Positions 1 through 12,819 of a DNA stretch of 64,000 nucleotides are shown here, piece by piece. Below the pieces are notes generated by a model. That model had not been told where the DNA came from. It saw only the letters and a list, made by a program, of their open reading frames with translations, and ran no database searches. The translations under genes and the position numbers were made by a program. How positions within the stretch are numbered: position 1 is the first letter of the stretch; the number at the start of each line of letters is the position of its first letter. The DNA is taken from positions 32,445,330 to 32,509,329 of the forward strand of contig NC_089312.1 in NCBI RefSeq assembly GCF_036669915.1. Direction: 5' to 3'. Source of the DNA: Pocillopora verrucosa. Its lineage: Eukaryota; Cnidaria; Anthozoa; Scleractinia; Pocilloporidae.

Positions 1-3000
1 TCAGAACGCGAGGCCAGTTTGATCCGCGACGCTAATATTGAGTGACACATTTGGAAACCTTTAAAAGAGAACACCATATTAAGCACTCGGCAGATCATTT
101 TCTTGTCTTAGCATTAACATTTTCATCATTGGTGTTTCGCAAAATCCACTGGCTAATGAGAGATCTATCAGCCAATGGTGGATGAAAGTGGAGAGTAAAG
201 CTCTTAAAAACATCACTAATTAAGTATGCTGCTTTCGGGTGTTTGTTCAAAGTTCTTTAAAGGCCAGAAAATGGAAATTTCATACTCAATTTGCAATTCT
301 TTCAGGCCGGACTAGCATGTGAGCAGAAGATTGTAAAGGACTGCTCGACAAAAAGAAGGTGAGATTAAAACCCAAACCAACACAATTTGATAACGGTGGA
401 TAGGAGATCCGATTCACGAACCGAAACAGAAGAACCACAAAATTTATGCCACTTTTTTCGGTGTAGAAACGGAGCCGAACATGAAGGAGTTATAATTGCC
501 GAAGGGTAGTAAATTGCATCGTTCGCACGAAAAGCCCTTTCTAAGCTTGTTCCGTTCAAATTGATAAAACAATGACCAGGTTAAAAAAAATCAATTATAA
601 AATTCCGGATCGTCACTTTTTCACCAGAGGGAATTTGAAAGGTGAAATTACCAGCCAGTCGCTTCCGACCTTCGAAAGATATCGTTCTCCGTGTGTTTTC
701 GTTTTATAGACCCAAAATATCACAGGATCTTAAATGAAATAGAAGATCATTGAGGCCTCAGTTTTTCTTCTGCCGGACATACATAAATTTTTTGTAATTT
801 TAAGAGGAAGTTATGTTTCTATTTTAACCGACTGCCATCTTTCCGGTTGGTTAACGCTATTTCGCAACGAAAACAGATGAAAATTACAAGAAGGTAGAGA
901 TTAAAAACCGCAGTTGCGTTATCATATATTCCTCACGAACGGAAACCATTTACGCGTTCGCGCGAACAAAACCAAATAATTCACAAGTGACTCGCACTCG
1001 GTTTCCATCTTCTTCTGACAAGAAGGCACTATACGCTGATGACAACAAGACATCTTTCTAAAAATAGAAAACGAGTGCAACATTTCTAGCCCCAACTTGA
1101 AGAGAAGTAAAAAGAAAAAAAAATAATTAAGAAAAAGGCAACAGATCTTGCCTAAGGCAAGGTTTTCAGAAAAACGACTGAGTTGATTTCCAACCTAGTT
1201 TATCGGCAAGTAAAATAAATGATGTAACCATCCTTCTGACGGACAACATTTGCCTTGCTTTCAACAGCAGGCAAGCCTTTTACAAGCTGACCGAGACACA
1301 ATCTTTTCATTAGCTTTGTAATATGAATATTTTATTTTACAAACTGACGATTTTTTGGCAAGATCACCATATCGTTGTCACTTTTAATTAGTCCCACGCG
1401 AAACAGATTTACTCGTAGAATGTTTCTCGAGCTAAAACCTTTTCACTTTAGTGATCAAACAGGACTAATGAAGGACTGTTAAACACATTCAAGGAAAACT
1501 TCCTAGATCGACTGTTCGCTGACGTATATCAACTAGGTAAAACCGGGTAAGGACTTTGTTTTATGTCCCCAACCAACCATGATTACGTAATTCGACATCA
1601 CTATCTCCCATGGTTGAAATTGTTTTCGGAAGCCAAAAAATAGAGTACACGTAAAATACACAAACTGTGAACGTAAAAGCGGTTAGCTTACATCCACGAA
1701 CATGTTTTTCCATTGTGTGGAGTGTCTAAAAAAGTGTTTGTAATCAAACTGGTGTAAATTTCATCTGGCAATCTCCGAGAGGGTCTGTTGAGGATGACAG
1801 GCAATACAACGTTTATTTCCAAAACCAGATGCCTTTGTTTTGATAAGAAAACGAAACGAGCTCACTTATCACAACAAGTCAGTATTTAACCGACATCTGA
1901 ATAAAACGGAATAAACATTCAACTTCGCGGGTATTTTACGTAAACAATCACCATTAACATTGCGAAATCGAAAATGATAAGATATTGGCAGAGTTGTAAG
2001 TTCAAAACCGAATTTAAGACAATATATGAAGTTTGGACCGATGTTAAAATGCACTCTATCCAAAGAAAATTCCAAATCTGCCCCATACTTTTATTAGCAT
2101 TCAAAAGGTAATGGGTTTTCCCTTCTTCAATACTTTCACGGGCTATAACACCTGTTCACGTCCTTCATTAGATTTGTTAACTGCATGGTCGGTCGGGAAG
2201 TATACCTCACTGATCATTGTCAGCTCATACTGAGTCAGTCAATAACAATGTCTTAAGAGAAATTGGCTTGAAAGACGCTTTGCTATAAATAGAAGACGCT
2301 ACAATGTTTCCCAGCAAGGTATTAAGGGGAGTCGAAATTATCTAACGGATATAAAAAAATATATTATGTATTTTGATTCTCAAGTCAGGTTTTGTTCAAG
2401 AGAGCAAATTCTCGAGTTATTTTCAAACAGAAAAGTAACTTATAAGCATACGTTATCATTATTATCATTATACAAAGCCAGCCATTTTCAAATGATCAAG
2501 CCAGAAAGAAACAAAATTTCTATGAAAAATGATTTCGCGTTCCTTGTGCTAAAAGAATAGAATCAGACCATACTGGTCTGATATCAATTGATATCTTGGC
2601 TCCAAAAAAACAGAACGTAAACGTCGGTAAAACTAGAACTGAGTAAAATGCACCGAATGTTGTCCTCTTGACAGCAGAAAAGAAGGGAAAGAACATACCG
2701 TGTTTTTATGGATAAATTTATTTATCAGTCCAAGATAGTAACGTTAATGGTTTTAATGGAGGACAACTCATAAATGTGATAATCCAGTCCAAATCAAAAT
2801 GAGTTTCAAGCGTCATCAGGCAGTCAGAATGTCGGCTGCATCATTCAGCTGACATCCTAAACGCCTGCGGACCTGACTTACGGTTGGCTAGGCGCGTCCG
2901 TTAAAAGAAGTAACAAAATGAATGCTAAATAACCACGAGTATCGCTTAGTTTTAAGTGCTTGTAGACCTTAATATAAACTTCTGTCAATGATCTGTTCTT

Positions 3001-3354
3001 TGAAAAGATCCCGCAGAGAGTGTGTGTCGTACGACATTAGAAATGAACCGGCTTGCTCAAAGAACCGGAATAAAAGTAAATGAATCTCACAATTTAGAAC
3101 AACAATTTTTCTTGAGGAAATTTGACGAGCCTTTCTAATTGCTTTCTTGTCTCTTCACATGCACAATGGAAACCATTGTGGCTTGAAAGGTGATGCATAA
3201 TTATTCGAAGTTTATTGGTTCATGTCATCTCGCACCTTTTATTTTGGTTAGCGAAGGTGATCGACGACGGAGCTTTAGGACACCATTTCAGTAGTTGCTT
3301 ACAATACTAGCATGGAAGCTTTGATCTTAGTCTAGCCCAGAACAGTTTATCACT
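1..3354. other. Gene-free stretch, nothing recognised
   Basis: AT-rich sequence with only short open frames (under about 70 codons), none with recognisable protein similarity or convincing splice sites. I see no RNA gene or clear transposon end. It may be intergenic DNA or the intron of a gene lying mostly outside the window. Confidence 0.5.
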
Positions 3355-3660
3355 TGCGGCGTTATTATCACTTTGTCGGGCACTGTGGCGCATTTTGCGG
3401 GCAAAAAGGGAAATTTTGGCGGGCTAAAACGCTCGCACGTTGCGTGCGTGATTGTTCAGACCGTTGTGTTGTCATTTTTTCCGTTTTTTATTTCTTAATG
3501 ACCCAAAAGTGATAAAAATAGTAACACAGTTTATGTTCGCGGGTATAAATGTATTTTTGGCCCTTCTCCGACACTGGGTCGGGCCCAAAACATATTTATG
3601 CCGGCGAACAGAAACTCTCATTGTTTTATTATGCAGTAGGCGTTAAGTTTACGCACAGCA
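3355..3660 (+). repeat. Dispersed repeat, copy 1 (shared with 49 kb)
   Basis: Shares several blocks in the same order with 48968-49710: a 'ttatcactttgtcgggca' type start, a 'gcgggcaaaa...gcgggctaaaa' block, a 'cgctcg...gtgtgattgtt' block, then an 'aaatatgtttt'-type block. The order and partial identity suggest two diverged copies of one element. No coding capacity is visible. Confidence 0.4.
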
Positions 3661-4210
3661 TCTTTCAGGTTCTTTAAAGAAAGGCTGTTGTAATAAAAAA
3701 CAGAAAATGACGCAACGAAATTGTCAACAAATTACAAGCTGCTAAGACCAACGGTGTCATAGCTCTGGCAAATGATCATAAACTGGCTCAAGTCAAATGC
3801 TTGAATGCACCTTTGTTTAGCTAGTCTGCTTTAAGAAGCTCTACAAAATGTTTCGTTTTCACAAGATGATTTGTTCAGGAATCTTATGCACTATTTGCAA
3901 TGAGACTAAATACACTATTTGATGTAAAAACTGACTTGTGACAGTTTCAGGCCCTATCAGGAATTTTTCTTCTCTGATACCACGCCTTGAGTTGCATGAT
4001 ATTAATCGAAGTAAAAAGTGCGGGAAACACCAGCGAGAAGACACCTCAGGAAGATTTCACGGATGAAATATATCAAACAAATCAGAACCTGAGAACGGTA
4101 CACAATCGGTCCATCTGTGATTTGAATTGAGCTTAGGTTCACTAGTGCACTTTATCATGTACCCCTGAGGATTTTCAATAAGTTGCGCTGCAGATACCAC
4201 TGAATTTGAT

Positions 4211-4355
4211 AGCGATCTTCACAACACTACTTAAGCAGTAGTGAAAATAAGGCCTGAAAAAAATTCAAGCCTGCGGGGGATCTGAAAAGGCCTGAATATT
4301 TTTCAGGCCTCATTTCACCACTGCTTAAGTAGTTTTCATTGCTGCGAAGATCGCT
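4211..4355. mobile_element. Fold-back MITE with long terminal inverted repeats
   Basis: The ends are inverted copies: agcgatcttc at 4211-4220 pairs with gaagatcgct at 4346-4355. Inside, the arms carry ctacttaagcagt and aaggcctgaa on one side and their complements on the other, around a short G-rich loop near 4275. The whole unit could fold into one hairpin. No open frame, so a non-autonomous element or its relic. Confidence 0.75.
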
Positions 4356-4562
4356 TCCAAATTAATTTCCTTAAACGCAGTTCACATATATTAATATATT
4401 TACAGTCGTAGATGACACTATTTCTTACCAAAACTGATATGATGAAATCTAAAGAAGACAAAGTCATATTCAAATCTGGATCAACCTTCAAGCAACTCAG
4501 AGATAAAATGGCAGCTAGAAACTTCGGCAGAAGTTAATGCCATCTCAAACTTCGCTAGTCTT

Positions 4563-4725
4563 TAGAAAAATTTTCAATTGAGTGTCGAAAAGCCATAACC
4601 AAAGTAATCCAATAAGAACCCAAAGTTAAAAAGAAGCGGACTGCTTGAAGCGCGGGAAAACGTGAACGAGTAAGTCGCGATTTTTTTAGTTTTGCCATAA
4701 TCGAAAGTAATGCCCAGAGGAAATT
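4563..4725. repeat. Fragment of dispersed repeat (related to 43.7 kb and 12.6 kb)
   Basis: Contains a 'ttttcaattgagtgtcg' end followed by 'ccaaagtaatcc' and 'gcgggaaaacgtg'. The same landmarks in the same order occur at 43740-43880. This is a half copy: the second inverted arm seen at 43.9-44.0 kb is not evident here. Confidence 0.45.
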
Positions 4726-7700
4726 TCTCAAACGTCGGTCATGTGTTTCGCCACGTTTGAAACAACAAAAATTTACTTGTCGTAGATTTGTTTTTCGCCT
4801 GTTTGAATCTCAAATGACCGATGTATATTGAAGAAAACGCAGTTCCTCTTATTTAAAGCAGTTTTCTGCCGTCTTAAATCACTAACAAGCTACGTATTAG
4901 CGTTCGCCATCAAATGACGATGATCCAGAGATTTGCAAATTATGATATACTGTTAATAGAATCTTACGTCTGTCTTTGTCGGTTATAACGTTTTCAAGCG
5001 GAAATGTGTAATGTAGCTAAAAATCGAGATCTGTTTACAGGAAAGATGGCTGAATTGAAGTCTATTGACAGCGAACATGGCACTTTTCTGTTGTATACAA
5101 TGTTATATTCGTATTGTATTTTTCGATTACTCTATGTTATGTTCGGTATCCCGCATAGAGAGTAACAATTCTGTTTTTCGCTTAAACGCTAATTTTTTTC
5201 CTTAATGAGATGGTTTCTTCAGTTCGACTTTGGCCCCTACTAAAACAGAAATTTACATTTTTGATACATACTGAGTTTTAAGCGGCTCCCCACTCAGAAA
5301 AGGATGCTAGTCCAGAAGTTTCGTCTGAAATTTAATCATGAGAATATCTTTATTTTTGGAACCATAGTCGTTGGGATTTAGTCGGTTTCAGTCGTAAATT
5401 GATATGCCACAATCAAATTTAAAACACCAGTGTAAATATCGAAAATGGTCGGGACAATTTCATTTCACTTGCCTAATAAAACTTTGTTCGATAGACATCA
5501 ATTAATTTAAAGTAACACGAATTTGATTGACAGTTTTTGGATTATAATTTGCCTTGCATTAAAACCATTAAAACCAGAAAGAAAGAAAAATGGGACTGAT
5601 ATATTTATGGCACATAACATATTGAATATTCAAGTAAATGCTAAACAGTGAACTTGAGATCTGACTCGAGACTAACAGTTGGAAAGAATGGGTGTCTTGT
5701 GAGAGAATATTAAGTCCTCTATCCGTTTTTCCACGAACTTATTAGGGGGTAACTACACAGCTGTCAGAAAATATGGCCGAAGTTTCAGTGCCGCTGATAC
5801 AACGCAAAAATAATATGGAGGACGTAAACAAAGGCAACCAAAATTTTCAAGCGTCTAATCTTTAACGAAAAAAAAATTAATTACGCATAAGCCATAAGTG
5901 TATGTCCCCATTTGCGCCGAGACTTTTGTCCATAACCAAACGTTTCGTAACTTCAAAGGTCAGCCAAAAGAAGGCGTTGCCATTCAAATGGCAGTTGAAG
6001 TTGACAGACATTCTCATCGGTCATCGTGCGATTTTGATGGAAATTCTTTTTATGCGACGCTCTATTCATTAACTATTTCCTGTCCAAAGTGACACTCTCT
6101 TCCCAGAGGGCAAGAGATATGGAAAAAAATGATTATCCAAGTTGGGTCACCGTGCGCCATGTTTGCTGCAGCGATTGATGGGTGGAAACAAACAGAGCAT
6201 GTCGAATATTTCACAACCCATAAGGATTTGAGGAAGTGCCCCCACAGACTTCACCTCCGTTCTTATTGATAAAACATTCATATTCTGTGAATTCATTTGT
6301 AAACGAAAGAAAGGCGCGGAACAACAACAAAACATAATGTTCTACATTGTTACCATACGCGTTCAAAAACAGTCATTTGGTCTTTTCAAATTCCCGCTTT
6401 TCACGGATCAGAATTCGGCGCTCTGAGACACTTTCGTCGCCTTAAGAGAGGAGAAAATTATCGTTCAAAGGCCTCTTTAGTGGATGTTACTTCATGGTAA
6501 GTCACAAAATATGGACTCCTAATTTGTCTAAATTCGTCGGTTGCAAGTAGAATGATCATGCATCCCATGATCCCATGATACGGCGCCGATTATCCGAATG
6601 TAACATCAATCGCAAGGAGGTAATAAACGTTAAGGGAAAACTGTCGGGATGGCGTATATTACTAAAAAAAAATACACTAGATAAATTATTTTAATTTTTT
6701 AATCTCCTAAAACCATTGTTTACATTAGCCTTCACTTGGTTTGGCGCGAGAAAATATCTAAATTTGGTGAAGTCTGCTAAGTCAATATTCAATGTTTAAC
6801 TCAAAGCGTTGACCGCAGAAAAATTGAAACGCGAAAAGAGTCGTGCTAAGCTTTTCCGTTTGAAACAAGCAGTCTTTACCTAGATGTTTAACGCGAACAA
6901 ACACCGCTATCGACTTACTTCTCGAGGAAATTTTCAGCCCCTGTGTACTGATTAGTGTAATTTTAGTCATTCGAACACCAACATAATTCTTTACGAAGTC
7001 GACATTGAAAAACAAAAAACTGTCGTGACTTAATCGCTAAGGCAGAAAGAAACGCTGTCGGAAAGGTGAAAATATCAAATTGAAAGAAAAAACAGAAAAC
7101 TCTGTAAAGTGCGACTCCAGGCAAATTTTCCTGAACGCGTGGGTTTGGGCTCGAAAACACCTGCCCAAGGTTTACGACAATATTTATGTCGGTAAAGGTG
7201 AGACCCTGGTGTGAAATTACGCTGAGGACAAAAAGGGAAAAAACATCAGTTACAATAAAATTTATGTTCCCGCACGAAAGACACTGACATCCAAACACGG
7301 CAAACACAATGTGTCTTTCGTCTTGGAAAAAACCCACTCGGAGATTTCTCTTGGATTATTTATTGGTCAAAAGAAAAATATACAATTTCAACGAAAAACT
7401 TGATTGTTATTTGAGCTTTGCTTGCAAAATACATCAGGACTTGAACAAATTTACGGAGCAACTGAACAAAAATGATACAAACTGACTTTCTGCGCCTGAA
7501 CTTAACCTACGCGATGAATTTAGAAAAGCTTCACTGTAATGGCGGATGTCTCTTGACAACTCTATTAAGACCCAAATGGACGCCTGACATAATACACGAC
7601 GTCTGGACTCAAAGATGTATCTTGCGCGGGATCTACACTTGCTTGAAAAAGAAAAGTGTTCGCTTCATACAATGTCAAAGAAACTCAATTGTCAGCGATA

Positions 7701-8376
7701 TAGGTCGGAGAAAACTTGCTTGAGTCAGAGTTATCTCGAACCAATCATAGTTTCTTCGGTAAATGTTTTTCCCTATACTAAGGGTTCTTGAAAAATGTTC
7801 TCAACGAGAGGTTTCCTTGTTCGGTAATATTTTTCTCTAAGGGTTCTTGAAAAATGTTCTCAAAGAGAGTCTCCTTGTTCAAACTAAGAGACTGTCTACG
7901 GAAAAACTTGTCATACCTTTCCCATCTACAATGCCAAGAAACTTGAGAACTTCTCGATGAAAATTTGCTCAAGTGAAAGCGGCTCAAGACAAATTATACT
8001 ACGCGTATCTGTTGTAATTTGTACAAGACACTCAGACCAGTGTCTTCACCCTCTGTTACACCTCCCAACTCAAATTTGTTTTCCGATTGGAGGAAAACGT
8101 GTCACGTGCCATGGGTCAACACTCACTGACTCCCTTGGAAGACACCAACTTGAACTTTCGACTCACACGTGATCAGGTCGTGCACTTTGAAACCATGTCA
8201 AATGTGCGTTCAGCTGGCGTCAAAACAATCAATTTTTGGCAGTCATAGCTAGACGTTTCGAAATTTTGATATTTTAACTTTAAGTAAAAGCAATTGAAAA
8301 AGGTGTATTGCTGATTTTTCACCGAAAGTTCTAAGATTTTTAAATTACTGTTTGGATTTGCAAAATATGAATTCCT
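4726..8376. other. Gene-free stretch upstream of the ANKRD34-like gene
   Basis: Only short open frames. The longest, 124 codons on the minus strand at 6963-7337, is rich in Phe, Val and Cys and looks like chance. The last part presumably holds the promoter and 5' leader of the ankyrin gene that starts at 8377, but no TATA box or splice acceptor stands out. Confidence 0.45.
7781..7881. repeat. Local tandem duplication, 59-bp period
   Basis: The block beginning agggttcttgaaaaatgttc at 7781 recurs at 7840 with a few substitutions, giving just under two units about 0.5 kb upstream of the ankyrin start codon. No function is evident. Confidence 0.7.
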
Positions 8377-10986
8377 ATGCTTTCTCATCACTCAACAGCC
8401 ATGAACAACAAGGGTTCAGAAGCTTTGTTCCAGGCTAGTTCGTCGTGCAAACTTCGTCTTGTGCGCATGCTTGTGGAAGGAGGAACCTCGGTCAATGTTC
8501 GTAACGAGCGCCAGGAGACACCACTAATGCTATGCTGTCAATCCAAGACGGACATCGATGAAAAAAGTCGAGTTGTGAGTTACTTACTCAGCCAACAAGC
8601 AAAGGTAAATTTGCAAGACGTTGACGGTCGGACAGCTCTGATGTACGCTTGCACTTCAAACTCTGGAAAAGGAATCATCCAGGCTTTGATGGATGCAAAG
8701 TCTAATCCGTGGATCGAAGATGGAAGTAAAAGTACAGTGTTTGATTATGTAATGAATGCTGGGGATTTAGAGACCACGAGACTTTTAATTAACGCTTGTC
8801 GAGAAAACATGGAAATACGAGGAAATTTTCAAATGAAAAACTTAGAAGAATGTCTAGCTAATATGCAGGACATTCGCAAGTTCTCCTGGCCATTGATGGG
8901 CCCCAGGTTACGGAGAAATCACATGAATTTGTATGCTGCTAAGAAAGAAGACACTTCCATCTCCAGCGGAAATCTCTTAGGTGCTGATTTAGGGGTTGAT
9001 GGCGAAAATCCTCAACCTGAGAGACGAAGGAAAAGATCTGTGTGTCACTTTGATCCGCTTGATATTCAAGAAATATTACGTTGCTCAGAACAGGCTAATA
9101 CCAATAGATCAAAAATAGAAAGTGAACAAGAAGGTAAAAGTGAGACGGAAGGGAAGCGAAAAACCTCTGTTCGTTCACTTTCAGAGGAGGAAAGGTTCAG
9201 TGTTCAGATTTCTGATGCAGAAACCTCGCCGCGTGACCCTTCATCTGGGCTTGAAAAACTGCTAAAGCTACAAGATTCTTTCGGCTCTTCAGATTCAAAC
9301 GAGTCCCCTTGCCCGACAAGTGATAGTCGCAGGGATTCATTGACAACAGCTGGCTTCTCTTCTGCGAATAAACACTCATGGAAAGAGCAAAACTCGATGC
9401 AGGAAAATGGTTTTTCTAGTTTAGAAAAGGTAGAAGATATCACAATCAAGGGCGGAAGCGAGGTTTCTTTAGCACTAAAGATGCCTAATGGCGATGATAA
9501 GAGTGAAAACGCAAGTTCATTCGCAGGCGATGAGACGCAAAAATCTGCTCATTCAAACGAAAAGAATAGAACAGAAAAAGATTGCGAACAGGAAAAACTT
9601 TTCATAACTCGCAATTCCTCCACGAGTGTGATGCTCAACGAGAACTGCTCATCATTTGTCGAGACCTCAATTCAAAGTCTAAGGCAGGTAAATAGGGACT
9701 CCGCCGTGGATAGGGCATTTACGGAAAACACAGAAAACAGGTCAAACCGGATTGTATCTCCAGCAACCAGTCAGCAGTCGTCTCCCGTTTTGAGCCCCAT
9801 AGCATCCCCAAGAGTAACTCGTCGTCAAACTACTGCACTGACGTTTAAACAAACCACGGCAAGTCCTCGAGCATCTCCAGTGCCGCTTATTTTCGACAAC
9901 AATCGACAAGAAGCAGGAGCACCCATTGTAAGACGGTACACTCTATCTGCAATGGACATGGGCAAGTTACAAAACACGGCTGGTATCAAGACCCTCTTAA
10001 CACCACCGACACACTCTTCCACCGCTGACATTGACACCAGGAGGGTGGGGCTGGAGGGATGCTTTGCCCCTCCTGGGCTGAGGAAGAGTAAGAGTGATCT
10101 AACAGATTGGAAGTCCATTTCACGCAATTTACAGGGTAAAGAGTATGTAGAAGTCGGACCAAGTCCCGGGCCAAGCATTCACAGCTTTCAGCAGCTTGTC
10201 GGCAACAACAAGGAAGGAAGTGATATTACTGAGTTCCAGTTACCGAGTATCTCTTCACTGAAGAAAGGAAGTCGTTCAACGATGATCACTACCACAGAGA
10301 GCAAAACTCAGAATGCTGAACACAGAATGGACCTGCCATTACCTTGGCCAAATAATGCCGACAAACAACGCCTGTGCTTCTCTGGTCAGGAATTTCCTGT
10401 CGATGATCAAAGACGATCACCCAGCCCAGGACGCAACTCGCTCCCCTCATCGCCAAAAGACCCCACAGTGTCATCAACAGCTGGCGCCTATGACTCCGTT
10501 GCTATAGCCAAAGTGGCTGATTTGTCACCAAGGGGCTCAGAGAACTCACCGGGAGATGTGTTTCCAGACCTATTCTTCAACTCTCCCACGAGAGCACACT
10601 ACACAGAGGACAATAATTCCAAGTTGGGGGAAAGCGTAAAAGCAAATTCGACGAATTTCAACCTCAGAAATAACAGAGACGTCCTTGCTTTAAATTCCAA
10701 CGTTTCCGAGGATCGTAATGCAGTTTCGTCTCCCAATCAGCAGCGAATTAGTCCAAGACTACGCCCAGCCACACTTCTACCACCGCTGACAATTTCCAAC
10801 AGGAGATCGCCGACGCATGACCTGGAAGATGGCTATTTCTCGGGGTCACCTTCACCAGCGGATGTTGAAAGTCCACGAAGAAAATCAAGCAATGAGTATC
10901 TGCGGTATTCATTTCGACCGATTTCCCCCCGTTCCCCTATTCGCTCACCAAAGTTCAACACGGGAAAACTATCTCAACCACGTTAG
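8377..10986 (+). CDS. ANKRD34-like ankyrin repeat protein
   Basis: One uninterrupted frame of 869 codons. Residues 10-140 hold about four ankyrin repeats with the usual cores (ETPLML near residue 47, GRTALMYAC near 88), in the spacing typical of the vertebrate ANKRD34A/B/C family: LVRMLVEGG, then a long-loop repeat, then a repeat ending in LLINAC. The rest is a long, predicted disordered tail rich in Ser, Pro, Arg and Asn, with many SP and SPR motifs that look like proline-directed or basophilic kinase sites. The tail makes it clearly longer than vertebrate members (roughly 500 residues). Start could be residue 1 or the second Met at residue 9 (8401), which better matches the family N-terminus. 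Function is poorly known in the family; a protein-scaffold role is inference. Single-exon structure contrasts with the intron-rich neighbours. Confidence 0.85.
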   Translation: MLSHHSTAMNNKGSEALFQASSSCKLRLVRMLVEGGTSVNVRNERQETPLMLCCQSKTDIDEKSRVVSYLLSQQAKVNLQDVDGRTALMYACTSNSGKGIIQALMDAKSNPWIEDGSKSTVFDYVMNAGDLETTRLLINACRENMEIRGNFQMKNLEECLANMQDIRKFSWPLMGPRLRRNHMNLYAAKKEDTSISSGNLLGADLGVDGENPQPERRRKRSVCHFDPLDIQEILRCSEQANTNRSKIESEQEGKSETEGKRKTSVRSLSEEERFSVQISDAETSPRDPSSGLEKLLKLQDSFGSSDSNESPCPTSDSRRDSLTTAGFSSANKHSWKEQNSMQENGFSSLEKVEDITIKGGSEVSLALKMPNGDDKSENASSFAGDETQKSAHSNEKNRTEKDCEQEKLFITRNSSTSVMLNENCSSFVETSIQSLRQVNRDSAVDRAFTENTENRSNRIVSPATSQQSSPVLSPIASPRVTRRQTTALTFKQTTASPRASPVPLIFDNNRQEAGAPIVRRYTLSAMDMGKLQNTAGIKTLLTPPTHSSTADIDTRRVGLEGCFAPPGLRKSKSDLTDWKSISRNLQGKEYVEVGPSPGPSIHSFQQLVGNNKEGSDITEFQLPSISSLKKGSRSTMITTTESKTQNAEHRMDLPLPWPNNADKQRLCFSGQEFPVDDQRRSPSPGRNSLPSSPKDPTVSSTAGAYDSVAIAKVADLSPRGSENSPGDVFPDLFFNSPTRAHYTEDNNSKLGESVKANSTNFNLRNNRDVLALNSNVSEDRNAVSSPNQQRISPRLRPATLLPPLTISNRRSPTHDLEDGYFSGSPSPADVESPRRKSSNEYLRYSFRPISPRSPIRSPKFNTGKLSQPR

Positions 10987-11286
10987 AACTAAGTATTCTA
11001 TGAAAGATTTGGCGGCAGTGATCGATACAATTCCAAGCTATGACTGACTCATAACTGAAGAAATGGTTTATTAGACAAAATGGACTAAAATGACTTACAA
11101 CACTGCATATTAGTTAAAGACACAAAGAATTCATCGCTTAGATTGGGATTCTAAATCATCTCAAATACGAGCAGAACTACAGGAGCAATAGAATCTCACA
11201 AATCATGCAACGCTTGAAAAACGTTTTATTTTGCCAGACAGTCCCCTTTATGCCAGGCGTCGTGCGCAGGACGATTTATAAAGTTA

Positions 11287-11502
11287 ATCCTTTAACTCCC
11301 AAGATCTGATCACTAATTCTGCCCACTAGCTGTTACACATTTCCTTGTAAATTCCAAGTTAAAAGAGAATTTCATGTTCGATCGAGATAACAACTTCTTC
11401 CCGATAAGATTGAGTGTTATCACTACCTTTTTTCTAGATAATGTGTGAATATCATAGAGAGAAGTTTCGTGTTGATTACTGGCGGGAATAAAAGGGTTAA
11501 TA
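11287..11502. repeat. Dispersed repeat family R1, copy 1
   Basis: About 210 bp starting near 'taactcccaagatctgat' and ending 'aaaagggttaa'. The same landmarks recur at 19.4, 51.6 and 52.7 kb: aagatctgattgttaatt, acacatttccttgtaaat, a 'ttagatca' block, 'ctggataatg' and a final block ending in a terminal 'gggtta'. Short, non-coding and dispersed, so a non-autonomous element. An AATAAA in this copy (about 11487) could serve as a poly(A) signal for the ankyrin gene upstream; this is inference. Confidence 0.7.
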
Positions 11503-12639
11503 TAAAGTAAGACTCGTTTTCGAAACGAGAATCTAAAGCTGGTACTTGCTTGTAGCTTTCATTGCACTTCTTTTAGGATTGTTGAATGTGTTAACGTTTA
11601 CCCCCGCAAAATTTTTTTTTTGTCCTGTGTCAACCTGTGTACATAATTACTAAAGAAAATAAGTAGTAACTAGTTAGGATTCCGACCAAGTAAAAGAAAT
11701 TTATTTCCAAAGATGTAATTTTTCTTTGCTTAGGGTTAGGGTTGTCTCTGGGTCGATCAGAACGAAACATCTCCTCTCAGAATCTCATGACTATTTGCGC
11801 GAAGAACTGAGTGCTAGTACCCAGGCTATGCCCCTTCATTACTTTTCGATGCCCTTTAGAACCGGGTAAGCTGCTAAGAACAACCAAGGCTTCTTGGCGA
11901 GCTTCCCATAAAATTGAAGGCGGAAGAAAAATATTTTCTTTAATAGCGACAGATTACTGTCTTTGCAAAGCGCCAAAGTGCCTTCGCAGAAGTAAGAAAT
12001 GTGAGAGGTACCGGAAACGAAATACGTTAAGTCAAACGAAGAAAGAAAACTCCCGGCTGACCGGTTTCCATCGGCTTTGTTTCACATTAGGCAAACATCT
12101 CTAGTTATCCCCAAAAGATGGATAACTAATTCCGCGAGCAGCACCCCAGTCCAAGTCAAACAGGCTCTTTATCGAGACATTAGCAAGTTTCGGACACATC
12201 TTGAGGGACTTGTTTCTCATAAACACAAAATCTGTATTGGATTTGGTTTTCTTCAATAATGCCTTGAGGCACTCCACTGGGTGTACTGAAAAAGAAAAGA
12301 GAATTCGTATAGAATCCTCTCTGTTCATCGACCGAACTCAAAATTGAATATCTTTCATATCTTATTTAACCGACGACTCTTTTGATAATGCTCATTCCAG
12401 CATTAAACAGGAAGCTTGCCATTTATGAACATTTCAACTAGCACAGTTCATTATCGAGTTCTCTTACATTCAGTAGTCGAGCAGCGTAGCGCGAAATGCG
12501 AATGCCTGCGCCGGGTTCTATTCCTTCTAGATGATGGGCGCTCCTGACAAGACAAATAACCCCCTTTTTCTTTTTGAGCGCTTTTTGAGGAGGGTCATAA
12601 AACTAAAATCAAAGCTATCAAAACTGCAAAAGAAAGATT
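11503..12639. other. Intergenic stretch, no gene recognised
   Basis: Two overlapping short plus-strand frames (11811-12104, 12077-12259) have no recognisable similarity. The sequence separates the ankyrin gene from the converging DHFR gene. Confidence 0.45.
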
Positions 12640-12775
12640 GGTATAAGTTTTGATTATGATTGGTTGAGGAAGTGGCACGATTTTTATGAACCAATCAAAT
12701 AACGAATTAAAGCAAAACCAAAGCAATTACGGATTACTTTCCACATTCAATTGAAATTGCTCTAATAAACGAACA
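12640..12775. repeat. Fragment of dispersed repeat (related to 43.7 kb)
   Basis: The 'gattatgattggttgagg', 'gaaccaatca', 'gaattaaagc' and terminal 'caattgaaattgctcta' landmarks match, in order, the right half of the repeat at 43890-44026. A diverged partial copy. Confidence 0.45.
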
Positions 12776-12819
12776 AATGCACAATTCTTCATCTTATTCT
12801 ACTCACTCGCGCAAAGCTT

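Noticed and set aside
6963-7337. 124-codon minus-strand frame
   Set aside because: No recognisable motif, odd Phe/Val-rich composition, overlapped by another chance frame; treated as non-coding.
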